A DNA stretch of 64,000 bases from assembly GCA_025345505.1 (NCBI GenBank), contig JANVCC010000064.1, forward strand, positions 2,894,463 to 2,958,462, read 5' to 3'. Positions within the stretch are counted from its first letter, which is position 1; the number at the start of each line of letters is the position of its first letter. Of this stretch, positions 12,621-24,100 are shown one piece after another. The position numbers were made by a program, and so were the translations under genes. Below the pieces are notes generated by a model that was not told the origin of the DNA, ran no database searches, and saw nothing but the letters and a program-made list of their open reading frames with translations. The stretch comes from Todiramphus chloris collaris. Lineage: Eukaryota > Chordata > Aves > Coraciiformes > Alcedinidae.

Positions 12621-13619
12621 TTCAGTCTCCCCTCCTCCGTGCGCGCTGGACGGTTTCCCCCTCCGCAGCAGCCAGGCTGGAGCTGGTCCCTCCTGCCAGC
12701 TCCTGCCAGCACAGATGATGGCACAAACTCCGCAAAGCGAGGAAAATAATAACCAGGAGCGAATGCCATGGCAGATCAATGCCAGAGCTACATTCTCCCT
12801 CTCTCCTTCACAAGAGAGATGAAGGAGGACTTTTTAAGCGCTCACTCGTGTGGGACACACAGATGCTTTGCTAGCTAAGAAACTCCAGCTGGTGGGCTGC
12901 AGATGGAGCCAGGAGGCAAGAACATCACTTGGGTGAGAAGGCACTATCTGGATTAAGTGAAGCTCATCTCCAGCCAAGAGATCCTGTTTGAGCCAAGCTC
13001 TCCCAAGGCATCCGCCTGCCTTGAAACCTCCTCAGCCACTTGGGTTTTGCCATACTGAAGGCCCTCAGAAACCATGCTAACTCAGGATGCTTTCCCAGCT
13101 ACAACGAAGCAAGTCACATATCTTCCAGAAAACGTTTGCCCTTGTTTCCATGAGACACTTCCCTCTTCTGAGAAGACCTGGGGTTTGGAGGACACCACAC
13201 TCAAATGTAGAGCTCTGAACACTACAGTCCCCTTGGCTGAGGGACCATCCCACTACCTGGCAGCTGGGTATCCATCACCGAGGTGTCCAAACCCCCACTT
13301 TTGGGGCCCTCTGCCTTCCACTGCAGCCTAAATGAAGACTAATGATGATGGTTCCACCCCTCCACAGCGTACAAGAGCATCTTCTCCTTGAAGGGCAACC
13401 ATATGAAGGTGCAGACAGGAGTGGGCTATACCATTTAGAATTCGTCTTCCTCTGCAAGTCAAGCCCACATCTGACCTGGCAGCAAGAAAACAGCTCAACT
13501 GATGATAAGGAAAACAGCAGACAAGGCAAATTTAGTGAGACTGGATTATGGGAGACCAGCTCCCCAGGTTCTCCACAGAAGAAGTATAGTCAGGAGTCTG
13601 CGGTGAGCTGTTCCAATGA
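12621..13619. other. Non-coding, nothing recognised
   Basis: No repeat, RNA gene or exon signature seen. Confidence 0.6.
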
Positions 13620-13960
13620 GAGGCAATAATTGAATTTGTTTTCATTTAATTTGAAGGGCCTTTAATTAAAAGCCAAGCCTGTGTGTGCAGAGAGATAAAG
13701 CTGAGCACGTGAAGACCGGGGGTAATTTGGGTGCTGAATGCAATAATTAATTGTAAACGTGGAGGTCAAGAGCCGGGCTCTATCTCCCTGCAATCAGCAC
13801 GCCGCGCTGGCCAGCCGAACGGAATGGGCTCGCGAGCGCCGGAAACGCTTAAGTGATTTTTGAAGCCTTAATAGCAATTATAGAGCAGCATGGAGGTTAA
13901 TTTGCTGAGTTCATTAATCAGAGAAATAAACACGTCAGCGATCGCCACGGAGAGGGGAAG
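13620..13960. promoter_or_regulatory. Putative conserved non-coding island, TAAT-dense
   Basis: Contains AATAATTGAATTTG, CATTTAATTTGAAGG, CTTTAATTAAAAG, CAATAATTAATTG, TTAATAGCAATTATAG and CATTAATCAG, plus a near-palindrome at 13657-13674. Repeat-free. One of the strongest enhancer-like textures in the window. Confidence 0.4.
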
Positions 13961-15140
13961 CTGAGGAGCCCGCCTCGGAGATGGAGACGACCGACCTCGG
14001 CATCGACGCTGCCCAGGGAGCCGGAGGTGGTGGTTTGCATCCCGAACCTTGGCTTTTCACACCGAAACACGAGCAGTACAGCCCTCGGCCACTCACCTGC
14101 TGCTCCTGTTAGCCAGAGCTAAATATTCCCCAGCTCCACGAGGTGTTAACTGGATAACAAGACCACGTCGCTCTCCAGATGGTAACTCCAGTCCTCTCAG
14201 TCCTCCCGTTCCTCTGCAATCTCAGTTTCTCATGGGTTAGTTGTAGGTTTATTAAGAAGCTTCTCAACAATCCCGGCCACCAGACCTGAAGTTACAACCA
14301 TCGCCCTCAAACCGACAGCTCACCCCTAAAGTCCAACCTTTCCAGGAGCATCCCCTCCCTAAAGCTTGAAAGAAAGAGATGGAGCTTTAACAACAAGCAC
14401 CTTCAATGCTCAGATACCTGAGGACAAAGCGTCCGTTGAAGGACAACACGTAGAAAGAAGGAAAATGGGTTGAATCCTCACAGCGCTCTCCTGACTTTCC
14501 CTTCCTTTTTAGCCTAAGGAGAGGTGACAGAATGGGGTAGGGCTTTGAGGAGGTGCAGTGGAGCTCCCCGCTCCCAGGGGAGGTTTCTGGAGGAGCTGGG
14601 TGGCCCCTTCCTTCCCAGGCTAGCAGCTTCTCCTGTACCTGCTGCTGGGGGACCAGTGGGAGGGGAGCTGCAGAAGATGCACACACATGGAAAGGCATTT
14701 AAAGTTGTGGAGCATCCCCAGCTTTTCCTCGGGCTGGTAATTGCTCCCTGGAGAAGGGCTGTACATTGCACTGATTTATTTTCTCCCCTCCTTCCTTCCC
14801 CACAGTCTATTTCAGGAACCAGTTTCTGACTTTTTTTTTTTTAATTGAAAGCCATGGATGTATTTGTATGGAAGACTTGGGCTTCCAAGGCAGTGGGCAA
14901 AAACAATCCAAACCCAGCACAGACAGGTTTTGTCTTGCTGTTCATCTTTTTGTCCTAGTACAATTAGTGCAGCAGTTTCCTTGGCTTTTCTGACACTGCA
15001 GGCATGGTTATCCCTGGGACCTCCACATGGGAAATGAGTTTTTACAAACCTCAACAGACTTCAAGGATATTTTTTTTGATTTTTTTTTTTTAAACAGGAG
15101 CAGCTGTGTTCTTCAAAATATTGAAGAGCAGTTATGACAT
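13961..15140. other. Non-coding, nothing recognised
   Basis: Contains poly-T tracts near 14830 and 15080 and no recognised exon or repeat family. Confidence 0.6.
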
Positions 15141-15290
15141 TAAACAAGGAAAAGTGCCAAGCTCAGCACCTGGGACAGAATAATCCCACACACTAGTACA
15201 GGCTGGGAAGGGTTTAGCTGAGCAGGAGAGCTGCTGAGAAGGACCTGGGGGTTGCAGAGCACATCAAGTTGAAGATGACTCGCCACAATG
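15141..15290 (+). mobile_element. CR1 LINE, fragment of the end of ORF2 (reverse transcriptase)
   Basis: Reads in sense as the C-terminal part of CR1 ORF2: AAAGTGCCAAGCTCAGCACC, TACAGGCTGGGAAGGG, GCTGCTGAGAAGGACCTGGG. Frames are broken, so it is dead. The 3' UTR found in other copies is absent, so both ends are truncated. Confidence 0.75.
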
Positions 15291-18200
15291 AAAAACGACA
15301 AAAAAACAGCCTATGATGGCAGGAGACCCAAGGAAGCCACCATTCCTGTTTAACTGGTGCCAGAGAGAAATCAATAACCAGCACACACGTGTCCCTGTGA
15401 CCATGGACATCTCCTGTCCTTCCTACACGCTCTGACCAGGAGTCGTGTAACGCTACTGATGGGCAGCTTAATGCATCTCCTCCATCCTGAGCTCCTCCTC
15501 TCCTCCGCTAACTCCAAGCCTGGGGACTCAGCCAGGATCAGCGTTCACTTTTCTGCCTGCTAGAACTGTGCTTAATTAAACATTTTAATTAAAATCTACA
15601 AGAGTGATTGCCCCTGTCATCCTCTGAAGGGAAGGCTAATCAAGTCCCTTTTATCCAGTCCAGCGAGCGGCCCAAGGACGTGCTGCTGGGCAGCAGTCTT
15701 GGGTGGCAGCAGAAGGTGTCCGTGAGGAACAGGGTCCTTACCTGCACCCAAGCAGCAAAAGCCAGGCCAGAGCCAGAGCCCAGCATGGATACAAAGCCTG
15801 GACACTAGGAAGCTTGGGCATGGAGACAAGAAGATGCAAGCCACACAGTAAGGTGACATTGCTCTCTGGAACTCATTTTGTCAAAGGATTTCGATCTCAG
15901 ATCTTCAGAGAAACCTTCAAGAAACTGTTTTCACACTGCAAGCACCCTTGGTTAGCAGCAGGGCTGGTGGTACAGGTCAAGCCCACCTTGCACCAGCTCC
16001 ATCCATCCCATCTTTTTCCTCCCCTTTCTCCGCTGCCCATCCAAGAGCCGGTGGGGCTGTGGTGGCACCGAGCATCCTCCCGGTGCTCACCCTGATTACA
16101 AGTGAAGTGTTTGAGCAGGATTTCAAAAGTTTCATCCCCTCGGTGCCTGCCAAGAACAAGCACAGTATTTGTTGTTGGTGGAGTAAAAAATTCATCAAAA
16201 TAATAAAATAAAACGAAATCAGGAGCAGAAATGCACACACATCTACATGTGAGTAAGCAGGGAGAGAACACACTCGGAAACTTTTTGATCAGAGCGCAGA
16301 GTCTCAAATCCTGACAGAGAGAATGTATTCATAATTTATTAAAAAAAATAATTTATAATTTATTTTAAAATTCATCAGCCTCCTCTTTTATTTTTTTTTG
16401 CCTCCCTTCCGACAAACAAGATTTTCTGTTATTCCCAAGAAGGGCACCTGATGGAACAATATTGCTGAAGGCTCCTCTTTGCTTTCAGAGGTCGGGAACA
16501 GGAAAAGCCGCAGCGTCAGTGCCAGAGACACCCCCACCCCACATCCCTGCTGCCCTAAACCTCCCAAAAGATGCTTCTCCATCCCAGAGCCCCCCTCCTG
16601 TGTGCAGGGGCTTTACAGACCCCAAGCAGGAGCACTGCAGCTGCCAGTGGGTACCACCATCCCGCTGTGCTCCATCCAGCACCCAACCCTGGCTCTGGCA
16701 GGTGCTAAAAAATGAAGCCAGGGCAGAAAGCTGCAGCTCGGAACACTCCTGCTGCACTCTTTATCCAGGAAGATTATGAGGTTTACTGCTGCTTCTCCAT
16801 TATCCTAAATAAAGCAGCCTTTCAAAATTGCTTCAGACATATTAGATCATGTACTTTTTACACTTCCAGAGACACTGGTTATAATATCTTTTGAACAACA
16901 CTGGGCAGAATCTATTTTCTTCCAGTGAGCTGAAAAATACTGTTTTCTCAAGGAAAAAGAAAAAGGAGGAAGAAAAAAAAAAGCTATTGATTTTGTTTAG
17001 GGTCAGAATAAAATATCATTGGAGTGGGTGTTGAAATCCTCAGCCACTAGTTATTTCCAAAGTGACAGTTTGGGCTGTGAAGATTTTTCTTGTGAAATAA
17101 AACAAAACAAATGAAACATTGTGTTCTTCTGCTATAGGTATACATTTGAGGTTTCCACCGGCTCCAGCTGGTTCCCGCTGGGTATATTTAGCATTTCAAT
17201 CTATTCTCTTCCCATTCCCATCCCTGCTGGAGTCGATGAGCGGCCAGGACCAAACCCTGCCGCCCATCCCTTGTCACATCAGCCCGTGAGGCAAAGAGAG
17301 ATGCTACAGGGGGGGATCTGGAGGCACCAGGCTCAAAGCCACCAGTCTAACAGGAGTTGCCCCCCACTCTCCGATGCCCGAGGGATGCTGTGAGCTCTCC
17401 ATGCCATACAGAAGAGAGGGTGGTACCCAGCACGCCACAATGCAGCATCAATCCGGCCAGGACACGCACCACTCACGCTGCTTTTGAAGGCAAAACATCC
17501 CCGGGCCCCCCTCCCCCAGCCCCCCAGCTCTCAGCCAGGTTTTACTTCTCCAAAGAGTCAGAAAATTAACTCCCATTTATATGCACAATCCCCTTCCTTC
17601 TAATCTATCCGCCTATCTCTGCTCTTCTGCTGGTACAAGAGATGAGTATTGGCTTTAAACACAATAATTTCTTTATAAATAAAGAACAGGCACCACTTTT
17701 GAAAGGGAAACCAGATGTCTACCTCCCTCTTCTGTGCTTTCCGCTCCTCGGCATTGTGTGCGGGAGATAGAAACACGCCAGTAGAATGGAGAGATCCACA
17801 GGTCCCTGCCTTCCTCTCTCCCTTTTCTTTTATTTATTTAGATTTATGCAAATGCCAAAAGAGGTCACCTATCCACACGCTCTCAACGCCCTCGACGACT
17901 TGAAAACCCATCAGAAAATCATCCCGCGCTCCGCAGGAGAAATTCGGTATCGCACACCACCGGGAAGGCAGGTACCAGGAAAGCCAAAACCCTCCCGGTG
18001 CAAACAGATCCGCTCCCTCCCCTGCCAGGCGCCCGCACACACGCAGACGTTTCTGCTTCCATCAGCTCTTTCCCTTCCCCACCACCTTCTGTTCAGGGAA
18101 GCCGCAGCCTTTTTTTCCCCACACATCTGCTGCTCGGCTCGACATCTGTCCCCCACCAGTCAACTCCACGCCCCACGGTCTGCAGCTTTGGGCAAAGCAC

Positions 18201-18749
18201 CATCCAGGAGCAGCTCCTGCCACAACCTGCCAGCCCGTGCAGCGGGCAGAGGAACCAGCCAAGCCTTGCCAACCCTGCCACCTTGCTCTTCTCTATGCTT
18301 CCAAGCATGGTGGGCTTCGAAACGTCTTGGCTTCATGAAGCTGGCATCAGAGACACATACCAAAAGTGCTGCAAAAGCATCATAAAATTCATTCCAAAGT
18401 CTGACCTCATGGGATGGCCAAGCTGGTCTCATGGTACTGCCATGTTCAAAGCAGATCAAGGCATCCTGAAGCACACAGAGGCCGTTGTGACACCAGGACC
18501 ACGCTCCTGCTTAGGACACTGCACCCACCGACAGGGTCACAGCTGAGCCACCGGCCAGCCCATCAGCATTTTGGGCAGGAAAGAGCTGCCCATGATCTGA
18601 GCCACCATAAAGATGTGGATCTTTAACTCCTGAAGCTCCTGGAGCCAACCTTCAACCAGGGGCAGAGCACAACCCTGCCAGCACTTGCCTTCAAGATGGC
18701 ACAGGATTTCTCCACAGCAACTCTTCACGGTTCCCGGCCATCACCCCTT
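15291..18749. other. Non-coding, AT-rich patches only
   Basis: AT-rich low-complexity at 16320-16395 (AATTTAT-type words) and A-rich DNA around 16945-17000. The 199- and 182-codon frames at 17786-18385 and 17998-18546 overlap each other and have no domain. Nothing else recognised. Confidence 0.55.
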
Positions 18750-18840
18750 GGGAACATGCGCAAAGAGCGAACTAATGAGTCTATTAGACTTAATTAAGCT
18801 AATGTGAAATTATTTACTTAATCTGGGAAGATCTTATGAT
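18750..18840. promoter_or_regulatory. Small TAAT-dense island with a 10-bp palindrome
   Basis: CTTAATTAAG at 18789-18798 is a perfect palindrome, flanked by ACTAATGAG, CTAATGTG and ACTTAATC. Candidate homeodomain dimer site. Confidence 0.3.
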
Positions 18841-19998
18841 GGCAAGAAATCCCCACGGATAAAAGCATACAGCTGCCTCGTGCGGTCTGGGAAAAGCTTG
18901 TGAGCAACCAGTTGCTGAGATGTTTGACTACACAGTAGCAAACCCAGTGTGGACCAGGGGGCTGAGCTGAGCCCCTCCTGGGATGGGCTTTGGACCACAC
19001 TACTGGCTGAAGGCACCTGGCTCTTCCAACGCATGCTGACATCACCAGGAAATCCAGCCAGGCAACCCCGGCCGCGTTTCACCTTCATTTTCCAAATGCA
19101 CATCTATCCCCAGCCAGCAAATCCATCCCTGGTTGGCAGTGGGGTAGAAGAAGTTTTCCCAAGTGGCTGGTCCCTCTGTCTCCCACTGGCATCCCTCATC
19201 CCCCGGCACCTCATCGCAGCGGCGAGGGAGGGGAGTGCTCAGAGCAAAGGCTTCGGGGAGCAAAGGGGATTTTGCCTCGCACATTTTGCTGGCTCTTTAT
19301 TCCCCCCCCCTTAATGTAAAAAAGCTTAACGCTTGCTTTGAATTCTTAATACGACTGAGGTCTTTTTGCCACTTACTTTGTTTTGTCATGCACTACATAC
19401 AATTACACATCTCTAATCCCCAAATCCTCCCCCGACACCGGAACACGTGCCAAGCCTTTCCTTTCCGCAGCCGCCGCGTTCAAGGCCTTTCGAGACCAAC
19501 TCGCGTCACGGAGCCGCAGGATGCCCTGGCATCGCCCCCCCAGCCACGATGCTCTGGACCTGGAAGTCTTACTAGCCACTCGCCATGGCCCATCTCTTGC
19601 CCTGTGTAGAAGATGGGTCTGTGTCCCCGGGACTGGAGAAGCAACCCCCTCCTCCATCCTGGCTGCAAGGAGCTCAGCTCAGCATCTCTCAGACGGAAAT
19701 CACATTTCACAAATCTCCCACAGTGAATCAACTCACCAGTCAGATATTAGCTCAGCAAAAAACTGGCAGGCAAATGATCTAATTAACAATCAGCACTATC
19801 AGTAGTTTCCGCTTTTCTCAGGCAGCCAAGTAAGCGAGAGCTTCTCTGCAAATGGGAAGCACAAGATGGGAACAAGATGTAATTATTGCCCCAAGGTCGG
19901 AGAGTGGCAGAGGCAGTGCCAGCAAGATCAGCACCCTGCTCACAAGTCACCTCTTCAGGCCACCTGCAAGGGGACACCAGAGCCTTGGTGGCCCCTGA
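18841..19998. other. Non-coding, nothing recognised
   Basis: No repeat, RNA gene or exon signature. It ends at the sense CR1. Confidence 0.6.
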
Positions 19999-20220
19999 TT
20001 TAGATTGGTTATTAGAAAGAAATCCTTTACTGAGAGAATGGTTGGGCAATGGAACAGGCTGCCCAGGGTTGGGGTGGAGTCATCATCCCTGGAAGGGTTT
20101 AAAAAACAAGTAGATGTAGCACTGGAGGCTATGGTCTAGTGGCTAGGGAGATGTTGGGATGAAGGTTGGACTCAATGATCCTAGAGGTCCTTTCCAACCA
20201 TAATAATTCTATGAATCTGT
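19999..20220 (+). mobile_element. CR1 LINE, 3'-end fragment
   Basis: Sense CR1: GTTATTAGAAAGAAATCCTT, GAACAGGCTGCCCAGGG, GGAAGGGTTTAAAAAACAAG and GGTTGGACTCAATGATCCTA, ending ATTCTATGAATCTGTG. It converges on the antisense CR1 that begins 90 bases further on. Confidence 0.94.
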
Positions 20221-20310
20221 GAGGCTCCCCAGAGCTGGCTCAGACCTTGGCTCCCCATTCACAAGTTGCAGACAGAGCTGGAGGTGCCCCAGCACACAGA
20301 CTGTGTCATT

Positions 20311-20424
20311 CACCGAATCACCAAACTGCTCAGGTTGGAAAAGACCTTCAAGATCATCGAGTCCAACCTCAGCCTAACCCTACCACCCTAACCCTAACAA
20401 CCCACCGCTAGACCATGTCACACC
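20311..20424 (-). mobile_element. CR1 LINE, 3'-end fragment (different subfamily)
   Basis: Antisense CR1: CACCGAATCACCAAACTG, GGTTGGAAAAGACCTTCAAG, ATCATCGAGTCCAACC. The AAAAGACCTTCAAGATCATC version marks a different subfamily from the copies at 2005 and 5391. It contains CCTAACCCTA-type tracts that belong to the CR1 and not to telomeric DNA. Confidence 0.9.
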
Positions 20425-20985
20425 AACCCTTCATCCAAACCACAGAGGGTACCAAGGTCCTCCTCGCACCAGCTGCTGTCCCCGTGGGAAAGGGCTCGTT
20501 TTGTACAGAGATAAAACCAGCCAGGGAAGGGGGAACCGAGGGCGAGAGGATCCCTCTGCGCAAAAAGCTTCGCCGCAGCCTCAGAGCATCTCCCGACCCC
20601 ACTCAGGAAAATAAAAAGGAACTAAGAGAGACATCAATTTCCAGAGCCCGGCGCCAAAATCCGGCCTTCGCCTTGGAGAGGGCGATTTCTTCAAGCTGCT
20701 TTATTATTGCAGAACCCGGCGTAGACGGGGGATTACGGGGAGGTCACAGCTGGAGCCATAACAATAATAATAAAAAAAAAAATTAGGGAAGTTGGGGAGA
20801 GTATCTTGTGCAACTTCATCATGACTCGGGGAGATGCCTTTTCTTTCTCCCCCCCAACAGCCAAAGTGTTTTCAGGCAAGCGGGGAAGAGCATCCCGCGT
20901 GCCGCCGACTCAACGCTAAAGTGGCATCAAGTGAACCTTTGGGGGAGCGACGGGGACGGGGCTTCACACCCCTTCTGTTTGTGAA
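20425..20985. other. Non-coding, nothing recognised
   Basis: GC-moderate sequence with a short (ATA)n/A tract at about 20761-20783. Confidence 0.6.
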
Positions 20986-21180
20986 CCCAATTAGGCATAT
21001 GCTGAGGAAAGGGTGTATGTATATTAGATTTTAATTAAGCAGTGTTAATTATAATCTATGAGATGTGCTTACTGCTTATCTGATAATTATGAGAAAGCCA
21101 ATTTGGCTGCTGGCTTGTGACTAATTAAGTGGAATTAGTAATGATAATTATAGATTTAATTTTTGTTTGCCTTTATTGGC
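20986..21180. promoter_or_regulatory. Putative conserved non-coding island with a 34-nt inverted repeat
   Basis: Very TAAT-rich: CAATTAGGCATATG, TTTTAATTAAG, GTTAATTATAATC, CTGATAATTATG, CTAATTAAGTGG, GTAATGATAATTATAG. It holds an inverted repeat at 21025-21038 and 21045-21058 (13 of 14 paired, 6-nt spacer). Repeat-free otherwise. Confidence 0.45.
21025..21058. repeat. Near-perfect inverted repeat
   Basis: Left arm TAGATTTTAATTAA, spacer GCAGTG, right arm TTAATTATAATCTA. Only one pair (21031 and 21052) fails. Each arm contains a TAATTA core, so it could be a paired homeodomain site or a cruciform or RNA hairpin. Confidence 0.9.
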
Positions 21181-24100
21181 AATGGGGGGAAAGTGGCTTC
21201 AAGGGCTGGGTGGGGAAGGGATGGGAAAAGCCACGGGAAGAGGTCACCCCACCAAGCATTTGGCCCCAAGGACGAGGACCCGCTTGGGATTTCCCAGCAA
21301 AAGTAGATTTTTGGTGAAAAAAACACCGCAAGAATTTGGGGTGAAAGAAAGAAAGTTGTGTGGGAACTGCTCAGTGCAAACAAACTTCTGCTAAAAGGCA
21401 GCAGTTTTGCAGAGATATTGGGCTGGGCTTTTGCCAGCCCATTGCGCAGGCTACTGGGGTCTTGGAAAAAAAAAACCTGAGAAGTTTGGGCAATTTGGGA
21501 AGTTTGGCTTTTCCAGCCCACAGAGGGAAATTCCCTGGGGATCTCTCCCCTTCCTCTCACACCCACTATGACCCCAACACCCACTCACAACCTTCCAGCA
21601 AGAAAAAGGCATTTTCTGAACACTTCTGACTTCCTTTTTTTTTTTTTTCCCCCTAGCATAATTGATAGGCTCTAAATTAAACATCAAATACTGCAAAAAT
21701 CTGCCCAAGCCCTGGGAATGGGACTTGCATATTTTTCCAAGATACCCACAGGTTGCTAGTGCTGCCTGGCTGCAAGTCTCCTTGAAACACTCATCCTCCT
21801 CCCGCTTGGAGTGTGCTCTCAGGCTGCCAAAGTGTCCCAAAACGTTACAGGAGAGCAAAGCTTTAGTGACAGGCAAAGAATAAAAAGACAAGGGGTGGAG
21901 GGGGGTAAAATATATTACAGTTGGATTTCTAGAAGGCCCGGATAAACTCGCAGCTGCACGATGCTACGCAAGCTAATGGCAATTAAATCTCCTGCTGCAG
22001 GGGGGAACAGCAATTTCATGCCTGATGCCCGGGGTGGGAACTGCCCCAGGAAAAGCTGCAGCAGCAGCTCAGAGCTTGGGGGTCGGGCTGCAGAACTGCC
22101 CCACTCCCTTCCCAAGCTAAACCCGGGCGAGCGGCGGAGCTGGGGATGCTCTGCCTGGCTCCTTCCCGCAAACTGCATTTCTCATCTCCGACGCCCCGCT
22201 AAATAATACATGCCAACAGGTATAAATTACAGGCGGGAGGCGAAGCAGGCTGCACGCATCAAGTGATGGCAAGACTGACTCGCTGGCAAGACCCTGCTGT
22301 GATGCGGGGGGGGTCCCTGCTGAGACACCCCCAAGTTTCTCGTGGCAGGGCTCGGCTCTGGGGGAAGCACCTGACCTTACTGCAAAGTGGGGTTTCTGCC
22401 TCCGAAGCGTTCCCGAGAAGCAGTTTTGGGGCCAAAGTGCTCCTCTCTCTGCACTCTGGATGAGTCCCCATCACTGACCTAAATAAACACGTCACCCAGC
22501 TACTGCATAGCTCAGTTGGGTCCCTGGGTACATGAGCACAGTACAAGGCCATTAGCCAGATCTCTTGTGTGACATCAGAAAACCTTCACCGCAGCAAGCA
22601 GGACAACAGAAGCCCACCCTCATGCCTCCCGAGGAAGAGGATGGGTTGGAGGTGCTGCTGCTGCTTTCTGCCAGGTTGCTGGAAGAAGCAGACATGAGAC
22701 AAAACCCAAGTCCTGGTCACTTGTGAGCATTAAGGATTATTTGCCAGACAGGCTATTGCACCGAGCTCTGCAGCGGCTGGTTATTAGGAGCAGCACAAGA
22801 GAATAAACGACAGCAAATTCACAATTTCTTTTTTTTCCTTTTCCCTTTTTTCCCCCCACTTCAGCAGCAACTTGAAAACAGGCCTGTTTATAATGGGAAA
22901 AACTCTCCACGCATTACACAATTTTCAGACAAAAATGAGCCGGCGTCAGCCTCAAGTGACCAAAGCACACACAAACCCTCGGAGGGACAAAACGTGACTT
23001 CGTTCCCAATGATACTCGGGGCTTGTGCAGCCACAGGCACCCCTAGAAACTCCCTCCATGGTTTCTGCCAGGAGCTCTGCTCCAGGCAGCACATCAGGAC
23101 CCATCGCCACAGAGCACCACGTCCAAGCGCGTTTGCTGAATCATTCGTTCAGGCTCCTGCACTTAATTTCTCCCCTCTACATTTAATAACTTCGCTTCCT
23201 GACAGAGCTGTGGGATTCAGTGGGAGGAGAGTGCAGCCAGCTCTGGCTCTGACCTCACGGCTCAACTCCGCAAGGAAATCGTTGGTTTGGATTTCCCTGA
23301 CGAGCAGCAAGGTAAGAGAGGTCAGTGCCCAGCCCTAGAGAGATAATTGTTTAGAGATGATCCAGCTCCGTGCCAGGATCTCTTGTTGAACGCTTCTACC
23401 TACGGTTGATAAAGGATGAATTGCTGGCTGTTTACCTACCCCTCTGAAAAGAGGAGAAATGGGGTTTTAAGAGAACAATGCTTCATGATACGAAGCACGG
23501 CGCTGGATAAGAAAGGAACGAGGCAGGAGCCAGGAGCTGGCAACAGCTACAGCTTGTAATTTCATTGCACCTTCTCTACTCAATAAATGGGTTTCAGTCA
23601 GAGCATCTCTTCCATCCAACCCAAAAAGGACCTGAAGGGTAAGTTGATTGCATTGATTGCGCATGTATTTTCCCGGCAGGGAAAGCAGCCCAGTCCCTCG
23701 CTGCTCCTGTCCAAAGTATTCCACTTACCTGTGACGGGAATGCCGCCAGAGACTCCGGGGGAACTCATCGCTCCCCGAGCGCTGGGAACATTAAGAGCGA
23801 AGGCAGAGCAGGGGTGTAGGCAGCAGCTCAGCTCAGCCTCTTCCCCATCATGGCCCCTGGCAGCCTATCACTCCTGTAACGGGTTTGACAGTGCCGTGGG
23901 ATCACTCTCACGGGGTTGCGTTAACCCTGACGAGAACGGCACGCAGGAGCTTGCCTATAGGGAGGGCAACACGCATCTGCTGCGACAAACTGCCCCTGTG
24001 CAGCTCCTGCCCGTATCCCAGCCGGTGCTCAGCCCTGCTGCCCCTCATGCCTTACAGCTGCATCCTCCTCTTCCTCCCTGAAGCAATGAAACTCCCTCTC

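Noticed and set aside
20376-20402. CCTAACCCTA-type tracts resembling telomeric repeat
   Set aside because: They lie inside the antisense CR1 at 20311-20424 and are irregular, so they are CR1 sequence rather than an interstitial telomere.
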